Positions 1 through 4,747 of a stretch of 5,973 nt of DNA are shown one piece after another; the first letter of the stretch is position 1; every line of letters begins with the position of its first letter. This stretch comes from Bacteroidales bacterium (GTDB lineage Bacteria; Bacteroidota; Bacteroidia; Bacteroidales; UBA10428). The notes under the pieces are model-generated. The model saw only the letters and a list, made by a program, of their open reading frames with translations. It was not told where the DNA came from and searched no databases. A program made the position numbers and the translations under genes. The stretch spans positions 1-5,973 of the forward strand of contig JAFGVG010000270.1 in NCBI GenBank assembly GCA_016938095.1. Reading direction: 5' to 3'.

Positions 1-2
1 AA

Positions 3-23
3 AGTCCCGCCAATGGCGGGACT
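3..23. terminator. GC-rich 9-bp hairpin, possible end of an upstream transcript
   Basis: AGTCCCGCC (3-11) and GGCGGGACT (15-23) form a perfect 9-bp inverted repeat around the 3-nt loop AAT. The stem is GC-rich and would be stable in RNA. No T-run follows it on the plus strand (the next bases are CTTGGCG), so it is not a textbook intrinsic terminator. On the minus strand the stem would be followed by TTT and then the window edge. It could be a terminator of a gene left of the window, or a hairpin belonging to the reiterated tract that starts at its right end. The structure is seen directly; the function is inferred. Confidence 0.4.
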
Positions 24-79
24 CTTGGCGTTCTTAAACTTAGCGGTCTTGGCGAAGCTTTCTCCTCGTGTACTTCGTG
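23..79. repeat. Short reiterated intergenic tract (CTTGGCG / CTTAGCG / CTTCGTG units)
   Basis: The octamer TCTTGGCG occurs at 23-30 and again at 47-54, with the variant CTTAGCG at 39-45. The related CTTCGTG lies at 73-79 and a degenerate CCTCGTG at 64-70. The units follow one another at roughly 8-16 bp, giving a phrase of degenerate 'CTTnGCG' words. From memory, similar degenerate CTTAGCG/CTTTGTG strings are common between genes in Bacteroidota, often near four-helix-bundle (S23-like) genes such as the one at 288-644; that association is recollection and was not checked. No open reading frame is supported here. Confidence 0.45.
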
Positions 80-287
80 TTATAAAATTATTGCCAGGCA
101 CAGACAGCGTGTGATAAAATCATACTAACCATTAAATATCTGCACTTTAAAAATATCAGCTTAATGGTTATGCCCCCCCAACGGGATCATGCAATAATCC
201 CCAATCCCAAACTCGTTTGAGGCCCGCGATGAATGTGTCTATAGTTCCGATAAATTATTATCTTCGCACGGATAAAAAACACAACTT
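24..287. other. Non-coding leader region upstream of the four-helix-bundle gene
   Basis: No coding sequence is supported between the hairpin at the left edge and the ATG at 288. The region holds the reiterated tract, the inverted repeat at 126-170, a C7 run at 173-179 and an AT-rich segment (about 250-287) just before the gene. The best candidate for a Bacteroidota-type -7 element is TATCTTCG at 259-266, one mismatch from TAnnTTTG. No good TTTG box lies at the expected distance upstream, so I do not call a promoter. No Shine-Dalgarno sequence is evident before 288. Confidence 0.4.
126..170. repeat. 10-bp perfect inverted repeat with 25-nt loop
   Basis: TAACCATTAA (126-135) is the exact reverse complement of TTAATGGTTA (161-170), separated by an AT-rich 25-nt loop. 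The repeat is followed by TG and a run of seven C (173-179). The stem has only two G:C pairs and no adjacent T-run, so a terminator role is not well supported. It might be a protein-binding dyad or chance in AT-rich DNA. It sits about 120 bp upstream of the four-helix-bundle gene. Confidence 0.3.
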
Positions 288-644
288 ATGTTCGATTTTG
301 AGAAGCTTGATGTCTATCAGGTAGTAAAAGGCAATAACGCTAAAATTCTGAAATTCATCATTAACCATCCCACCATGGATGCTTTTATAAAAGAGCAATG
401 GAAGCGATCGAGCATGAGTATCATTTTAAACCTGGCCGAAGGAACAGGCAGGATGACCAACGTCGAAAAGCGGCAGTGCCTGACCGTTGCACGTGGCGGT
501 GTTTTCGAGTCGGTTGCCATCCTTGAAACCGCAAAAGAAATGGAATTGTTAGATGAAACACAATTCAAGGAGTTTTACGACAGTTACGAGCAGATATCAA
601 AGATGCTGCTGGGCATGATCCGGAGTTATTCCACCGGGGCTTGA
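288..644 (+). CDS. Four-helix-bundle protein of the S23 / IVP / bAvd family
   Basis: A 118-residue protein, the usual length for the four-helix-bundle family first known from intervening sequences in 23S rRNA genes (S23) and related to the Avd accessory protein of diversity-generating retroelements. Recognition rests on the opening 'FEKLDVYQ' (residues 4-11), matching the family's F..L.VY start. It also rests on the central 'SIILNLAEGTGR' (about residues 44-55), matching the family's SI..N.AEG.GR, followed by a long helix with 'ARGGVFES' and a C-terminal amphipathic helix. There is no signal peptide or membrane helix, so it is probably cytoplasmic. The cellular role of stand-alone members is not established; some are thought to bind nucleic acid. 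No 23S rRNA, reverse transcriptase or template/variable repeat pair is visible, so this copy is free-standing. ATG at 288 is the natural start because it places the conserved N-terminal block at residue 4. The gene converges on the permease gene and is probably unrelated to it. Confidence 0.85.
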   Translation: MFDFEKLDVYQVVKGNNAKILKFIINHPTMDAFIKEQWKRSSMSIILNLAEGTGRMTNVEKRQCLTVARGGVFESVAILETAKEMELLDETQFKEFYDSYEQISKMLLGMIRSYSTGA

Positions 645-712
645 CAACAAATTATTTTTAAGCCAGCTTTGTTATAAGGTATTGTCCATTTTAAAAAACC
701 CTAAGTATAATT
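645..712. other. Convergent intergenic gap without a clear terminator
   Basis: This 68-bp AT-rich stretch separates the 3' ends of two converging genes, so a bidirectional terminator would be expected. Only weak dyads are present: GGCTT (638-642) with AAGCC (660-664), and AACAAA (646-651) with TTTGTT (668-673). There is an A6 run near 692-697 but no strong stem beside it. I see nothing convincing enough to call a terminator. Confidence 0.4.
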
Positions 713-3118
713 CTATTCATACCGTAAGGAAATGGCCGGATCGGTGCGGGCAATCTGAAACATATTCATACTTATGGCTGAAAGCGCAATTACAATCACC
801 GATAAGATGGGAATAACATAAAACCACCAGCCCACATCGATCCTGACAGGGAATCCATCCAGCCATTTTTGCATAATGTGTAAAGAAAGGGGCAGGGAAA
901 TCAGTAACGATATGCCAATAATAATCAGGTTGTTTCTGACAAATAACCCGGCAATGGAAAGGCCTGTTGCACCGACCGATTTACGAATCCCGGCTTCTTT
1001 TGTGCGTGAAGTAAGATCCAGCACAGATATGCCAAATAAACCCATACAGGCAATGAAAATGGCAATGGCAGAAAACAAAAGGGTTGCCTGCTGAAAAAGC
1101 CTGTCTAAATTGTATTGTTGGTAATAGGTATCCTGCAAAATGAATGATGAGAAGATTTCTTCAGGAAAAAAACGCTTATAGGCTTCTTCCAACACTTTTA
1201 AATTGTCCTTTGAAAGATCTCCATGGTTAATTTTCAACGCAATGTAACGCGCCTGATCCATACCTGGGTTATAATTCAAAATAATAGGGTAAACCGGACT
1301 TTTAAGCGAATAGTAATAAAAATCTTTCACCACGCCTATAACCTCAAAATACTGGTCTCCTCCCATATCCACTATTTTGCCAATGGCTTCAGCCGGAGAA
1401 TGGAATCCCAATAAAGAACAAGCCAATTGATTAATGAGAATACCTTTTGTATCACTGGACATGGAAGCCGAGAAATTTCGACCTGCCACCAGCCTGACTT
1501 TTAGCAAATCAATAAACCGGTCGTCAATGTATGTCTGATAGTACAGGATATTTCCCGGATTATCATCATCTCCGACACGATGAACACCGGTATTTGAATT
1601 TAGATCGAATGCACCGGTACCCGGAAGGGTATTAGCCGCACAATAATCTGCCACAAAAGAATACTTCTTTATCTCGTTATAGAAAGAGGCCATGGAAATG
1701 CTGTCGCCATCGCTTTCAGCAGAAACCGGAAAAGGAAAGGCTATAATATTATCCATAGTAAAACCGGTATCGTATTCCATCATATACCTGTTTTGTTTGA
1801 ATATCACCAGGGTTGCTGCTATCAAGACGGTGGCGGCAGTAAACTGAAATACAGTCAGCGCCATCCTTAAAAACCGGCCCTGACTGGTTTTCTGAACATG
1901 TTTTATCACTTCTGCCGGCTTAATGCGCGAAAGCACAAATGCAGGGTATAAGCCGGAAAGCATCATGCCTCCTGCCAGTACCGTTAAAATAAAGGGTAAA
2001 ACAGCGATCAGATTCTGAAAAGTAAAAACCCACCTGTTTTGCAGCAGTTTGGTTAAAAACGGAACACACAACTGCAAAAGCGTAACGGCAACCAATATGG
2101 CTAACAGATTTACTATAAGCGATTCTATAACAAACTGACTAATCAGTTTGCCGGTGGTTGAACCCGATATTTTACGGATGCCCACCTCCCTTGCCCGTTC
2201 CAGTGCCCTGGCAGTTGTGAGGTTGATGTAATTCAGCCAGGCAATGATGGCCGAAATGAATCCAATAATAAACAGGAAGTTGACGACACGGGCACTGCCA
2301 TTTGTCTCGGCCTCATAAGGCTTATGCGAATGAAGATGAATATCACTGACAGGTTGTAACAGGTGATGCTCATTGTTCCAGGGTATTATGGTAGTGTCGT
2401 TGTATATTTTTTGCATAACAGCATCATAATCTTTTGATTCATGAAGTACAAGATACGTTTGCATGCTGTTGTTGGAATACTTGTTGCTGAATACATCTTT
2501 CCGCAACGAATAGCCTGTTTCGAGCGATATAAGCATGTCAAAATGAATATGACTGTTTGCCGGACTATCGGCAAATATCCCGGTAATGGTATACAACCGG
2601 TCATCTATATAGAGGGTTTTCCCTTCCACGCTGGTTGTCCCGAAGTATTTATCAGCAGTTGACCTGGAAAGAATGACGGTGTTGGGTTCAACCAACAGAT
2701 TACCCGTATCGCCTTTAATAATCTTCACTTCGAAGTACTTCAGAAATGAAGGCTCAGCCAGGTATATTCTGTCGGGCTCATACTTCCGGTTGTCTATTTT
2801 AACATAACCGGGGTAATACTGAAAAATCCTGGCATAGTCGGCAACTTCGGGGTATTTATTTCTAATATCCGGACCTGATGCAAAATACGATTCTGCGTCC
2901 TGCCAGATAAGCTGCCCTTCTTCATATCCATCGATACTTACCCTGAACAACCTGTTGGCGTTATGATATTGTTTATCATAACTACGTTCAAAAAATACAT
3001 AGAGCATGGTGACGAGGAATACCGAAATTCCAACAGCAAGACCCAAAATATTGATCAGACTGAAAACTTTGTTCTTCAACAGGTTTCTCCAGGCGATAAC
3101 GAAGTAGTTCTTCAGCAT
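713..3118 (-). CDS. FtsX/MacB-type ABC transporter permease
   Basis: An inner-membrane permease of the FtsX fold, about 801 aa from the chosen start, the usual size of the duplicated permeases found in Bacteroidota. Counting from the ATG at 3118, TM1 lies near residues 18-43, followed by a MacB-type extracytoplasmic domain (about 44-275). TM2-TM4 lie near 276-300, 326-352 and 368-396, TM5 near 418-441, and a second extracytoplasmic domain spans about 442-674. TM6-TM8 lie near 675-700, 728-749 and 762-786. Each half has the cytoplasmic coupling motif that meets the ATPase: 'REVGIRK' (about 308) and 'TKEAGIRKSVGAT' (about 702-714). It ends in 'SLRYE', typical of the group. The frame is open back to an ATG at 3175, but the extra 19 residues look unlike the family and the family block begins 'MLKNYF' at 3118. 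A candidate sigma-54 promoter (3190-3205) would start RNA near 3179, leaving almost no leader for 3175 but about 60 nt for 3118. No ATPase gene is in the window. The substrate is unknown; MacB-type relatives move peptides, toxins or lipoproteins by mechanotransmission. Confidence 0.88.
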   Translation of the reverse strand: MLKNYFVIAWRNLLKNKVFSLINILGLAVGISVFLVTMLYVFFERSYDKQYHNANRLFRVSIDGYEEGQLIWQDAESYFASGPDIRNKYPEVADYARIFQYYPGYVKIDNRKYEPDRIYLAEPSFLKYFEVKIIKGDTGNLLVEPNTVILSRSTADKYFGTTSVEGKTLYIDDRLYTITGIFADSPANSHIHFDMLISLETGYSLRKDVFSNKYSNNSMQTYLVLHESKDYDAVMQKIYNDTTIIPWNNEHHLLQPVSDIHLHSHKPYEAETNGSARVVNFLFIIGFISAIIAWLNYINLTTARALERAREVGIRKISGSTTGKLISQFVIESLIVNLLAILVAVTLLQLCVPFLTKLLQNRWVFTFQNLIAVLPFILTVLAGGMMLSGLYPAFVLSRIKPAEVIKHVQKTSQGRFLRMALTVFQFTAATVLIAATLVIFKQNRYMMEYDTGFTMDNIIAFPFPVSAESDGDSISMASFYNEIKKYSFVADYCAANTLPGTGAFDLNSNTGVHRVGDDDNPGNILYYQTYIDDRFIDLLKVRLVAGRNFSASMSSDTKGILINQLACSLLGFHSPAEAIGKIVDMGGDQYFEVIGVVKDFYYYSLKSPVYPIILNYNPGMDQARYIALKINHGDLSKDNLKVLEEAYKRFFPEEIFSSFILQDTYYQQYNLDRLFQQATLLFSAIAIFIACMGLFGISVLDLTSRTKEAGIRKSVGATGLSIAGLFVRNNLIIIGISLLISLPLSLHIMQKWLDGFPVRIDVGWWFYVIPILSVIVIALSAISMNMFQIARTDPAISLRYE

Positions 3119-3189
3119 TATAGTTGCTTTTTTTGGTAAGTTGATCATTCCGTGCGAAGCTAAATAGCCACGCATGTGAACGTAACTTT

Positions 3190-3205
3190 TCCAATATCTA
3201 TGCCA
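3190..3205 (-). promoter_or_regulatory. Candidate sigma-54 (-24/-12) promoter for the permease gene
   Basis: Read on the minus strand the site is TGGCATAGATATTGGA. Against the RpoN consensus TGGCACGNNNNTTGCW it matches TGGCA in the -24 element, TTG and the final A in the -12 element, with exactly the required spacing. The main defect is G instead of C at -12; the C after TGGCA is also replaced by T. Transcription would start near 3179, giving a leader of about 60 nt to the ATG at 3118. The adjacent regulator gene encodes a sigma-54 activator, and a palindromic enhancer-like site lies about 100-120 bp upstream, both of which raise confidence. The match is seen directly; activity is inferred. 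Confidence 0.5.
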
Positions 3206-3269
3206 TCGATTTTAACAAATTAATATACAGGCATATAATTCTTGTTATATATCTTTCATCCGGTAAAAA

Positions 3270-3309
3270 TGTTTCACAATGAAACAATTTGTTGTTTCAT
3301 TGTGAAACA
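3270..3309. promoter_or_regulatory. Tandem palindromic operator / enhancer site for the sigma-54 activator
   Basis: TGTTTCACAATGAAACAA (3270-3287) and TTGTTTCATTGTGAAACA (3292-3309) are perfect 18-bp reverse complements around TTTG. Each arm is itself a palindrome, GTTTCA-N3-TGAAAC: site A at 3271-3285 and site B at 3294-3308, with centres 23 bp apart, about two helical turns. This is the form expected for two dimer sites of a Fis-type HTH regulator. Relative to the predicted permease start near 3179 the centres fall at about -99 and -122, the usual range for NtrC-family enhancers. Site B also overlaps the candidate promoter of the regulator gene, so autorepression is plausible. The repeat is seen directly; the identity of the binding protein is inferred from the neighbouring gene. 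Confidence 0.7.
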
Positions 3310-3322
3310 CCCCTTACCTTAG
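3292..3322 (+). promoter_or_regulatory. Candidate housekeeping promoter of the regulator-kinase operon
   Basis: TTG (3292-3294), a 20-nt spacer and TACCTTAG (3315-3322) resemble the Bacteroidota primary-sigma pattern of a TTG-type -33 box and a TAnnTTTG -7 box; the -7 box has one mismatch (A for the third T). RNA would start near 3326-3330, about 40 nt before the TTG start codon. The -33 box and spacer are covered by palindrome B of the operator, so a bound regulator would block the promoter. The match is short and could be chance. Confidence 0.33.
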
Positions 3323-3367
3323 CCATGGTTATTTCGTTCATTTGGTATATCAATAATACATATTCCT

Positions 3368-4738
3368 TTGAAAATAATCATACTCGATGATGATAAAGAT
3401 GTTTTGCTTACAGCAGAACTTATCCTGAAAAGCTGCTTTAAAGAGGTCGTTGCCCTTACCGATCCGGAATTAATGGAGCGGCATCTGACAGATGGAACAT
3501 GTCATGTGGTTTTGCTTGATATGAATTATACACCAGGAGCCACCTCGGGAGTCGAAGGTTTGAGAATGTTGCACAACATCCGTAATTGGTCACCCAATAC
3601 AGCAATTGTGGTTCACACGGCCTGGGGTGAAGTTCCCATTGCCGTAAAAGCCATGAAAGAAGGCGCTTTCGATTTTATAGAAAAGCCCTGGGGAAAGGAG
3701 AAATTGCTGGCCACCTGCGAAGCAGCTGCAAAGCACAGTCAATCGGTTTACGAACTCAACCGGCTGAAAGATCAGCAGGAGGCGCTTAAGCGCGACCTGG
3801 TGAAAAAAAAGGGAAATATCCTTACGGTTTCTCCCCGCATGCTCAAAGTTATGCAATCTGTAAGGAAAGTGGCCGTCACAGATGCCAATGTACTTATTCT
3901 GGGAGAGAATGGCACAGGTAAGGAACTAATAGCCCGGGAAATATTTCAACTGTCGGCTCGATCTGACCAGCCTTTTATCACTGTCGACATGGCGACACTT
4001 CCGCAAACGCTGATAGAAAGTGAATTATTTGGTCATGTAAAGGGAGCTTTTACCGACGCACGTGAAGACCGCACCGGGCGGTTTGAACTGGCTTCAGGTG
4101 GCACCTTGTTTTTGGATGAAATCGGAAACCTGCCCATGGCCATGCAGTCAAAATTACTTGCAGCACTGCAGAACAGGCAGATTGTGAAAGTCGGTGCAAA
4201 CCGACCGGTTAACATCGACATCCGCCTGATTTGCGCAACCAATATGCCACTTCACGAAATGGTGAATCATAATGAATTCCGCCAGGATTTGTTATACCGC
4301 ATCAATACAGTTGAAATTATTGTACCTCCATTGCGCGAACGAATAGAGGACCTGCCTTTGTTACTTGGCTATTTTGTAGAAAAGAATAAAAAGAAATACC
4401 TGAAAAACAATTTGTTGCTCAGTGAAGAAACCATCAATGCCCTGAAGCATTATGCATGGCCCGGTAACGTCAGGGAACTTGAACACGCCGCGGAGCGGGC
4501 AGTTATTATGTGTGAACGGAAAGAACTTCAGCCCGATGATTTTTTACCCGGCAGGCAAAATGATTCATTTACCATGCCGGATAGGGGATCAGTGCTGAAT
4601 GTGCATGAAACGGAAAAACAACTCATTGAAGAAGCCATCAGAAAGTGCAACGGTAACCTCACCCGGGCTTCAAAAGAACTTGGCATGGGCAGAACTACAC
4701 TATACCGGAGACTTAAAACGCAAAACGGCATGCAATAA
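3368..4738 (+). CDS. NtrC-family sigma-54-dependent response regulator
   Basis: A 456-aa cytoplasmic transcription activator with the three classic parts. The receiver domain (about 1-120) has the acidic cluster D7-D9, phosphoacceptor D51, T84 and K106 in 'EKPW'. The AAA+ domain (about 150-375) has Walker A 'GENGTGKE' (179-186), the sigma-54-contacting loop 'GAFTDA' (226-231), Walker B 'GGTLFLDE' (244-251), sensor I 'CATN' (289-292), the arginine-finger region 'FRQDLLYR' (304-311) and 'WPGNVREL' (364-371). The C-terminal Fis-type HTH (about 417-451) has 'NLTRASKELGMGRTTLYRRL'. All catalytic residues are present. The start is TTG at 3368: an in-frame TAG at 3320-3322 blocks upstream extension, no in-frame ATG lies between, and TTG puts the receiver's first strand at residues 2-6; the next ATG (residue 36) would remove the acidic pocket. 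The loop is GAFTDA rather than GAFTGA. The kinase gene follows after 9 nt, so the two are almost certainly one operon. Likely targets are the divergent permease promoter and its own promoter. Confidence 0.95.
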   Translation: MKIIILDDDKDVLLTAELILKSCFKEVVALTDPELMERHLTDGTCHVVLLDMNYTPGATSGVEGLRMLHNIRNWSPNTAIVVHTAWGEVPIAVKAMKEGAFDFIEKPWGKEKLLATCEAAAKHSQSVYELNRLKDQQEALKRDLVKKKGNILTVSPRMLKVMQSVRKVAVTDANVLILGENGTGKELIAREIFQLSARSDQPFITVDMATLPQTLIESELFGHVKGAFTDAREDRTGRFELASGGTLFLDEIGNLPMAMQSKLLAALQNRQIVKVGANRPVNIDIRLICATNMPLHEMVNHNEFRQDLLYRINTVEIIVPPLRERIEDLPLLLGYFVEKNKKKYLKNNLLLSEETINALKHYAWPGNVRELEHAAERAVIMCERKELQPDDFLPGRQNDSFTMPDRGSVLNVHETEKQLIEEAIRKCNGNLTRASKELGMGRTTLYRRLKTQNGMQ

Positions 4739-4747
4739 ACCACAGCT

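Larger units (their letters stand above)
3119..3367. other. Divergent regulatory region between the permease and regulator genes
   Basis: This stretch of about 250 bp separates the two divergent start codons. From the permease side it contains the probable untranslated leader (3119-3179), the sigma-54-like promoter (3190-3205), and an AT-rich segment (about 3206-3270) that could bend to let an enhancer-bound activator reach the promoter. It then holds the tandem palindrome (3270-3309), and a candidate regulator promoter with a leader of about 40 nt (to 3367). Overlapping frames here are short and have no recognisable product. Confidence 0.6.

Noticed and set aside
191..208. Minus-strand GG...TTGCA resembling a second sigma-54 promoter
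   Set aside because: The spacing between the GG and GC elements is two bases too short.
262..272. Shared 11-mer CTTCGCACGGA, repeated inverted at 3149-3159
   Set aside because: An 11-nt match between two places in 6 kb is expected by chance, and the flanks do not extend it.
288..644. Accessory (Avd) gene of a diversity-generating retroelement
   Set aside because: The protein is of the related family, but no reverse transcriptase and no template/variable repeat pair with adenine-specific differences is visible in the window.
1..644. 23S rRNA intervening sequence with an S23 gene
   Set aside because: The flanks show no recognisable rRNA; they are AT-rich non-coding DNA and a permease gene.
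1223..1414. Plus-strand reading frames inside the permease (also 876-1094 and 2441-2662)
   Set aside because: They are antisense to a coherent permease whose membrane helices and coupling motifs run across these stretches.
2988..3194. 68-aa minus-strand reading frame over the permease start (contains FARNDQL)
   Set aside because: It overlaps the well-supported permease gene in another frame. The 'FARND' string is the kind produced by translating intergenic sequence, and nothing supports expression.
3325..3390. Short upstream frame (ATG at 3325, about 21 codons) overlapping the regulator's TTG start
   Set aside because: The predicted transcript starts at or after this ATG, no ribosome binding site is evident and the peptide resembles nothing known to me.
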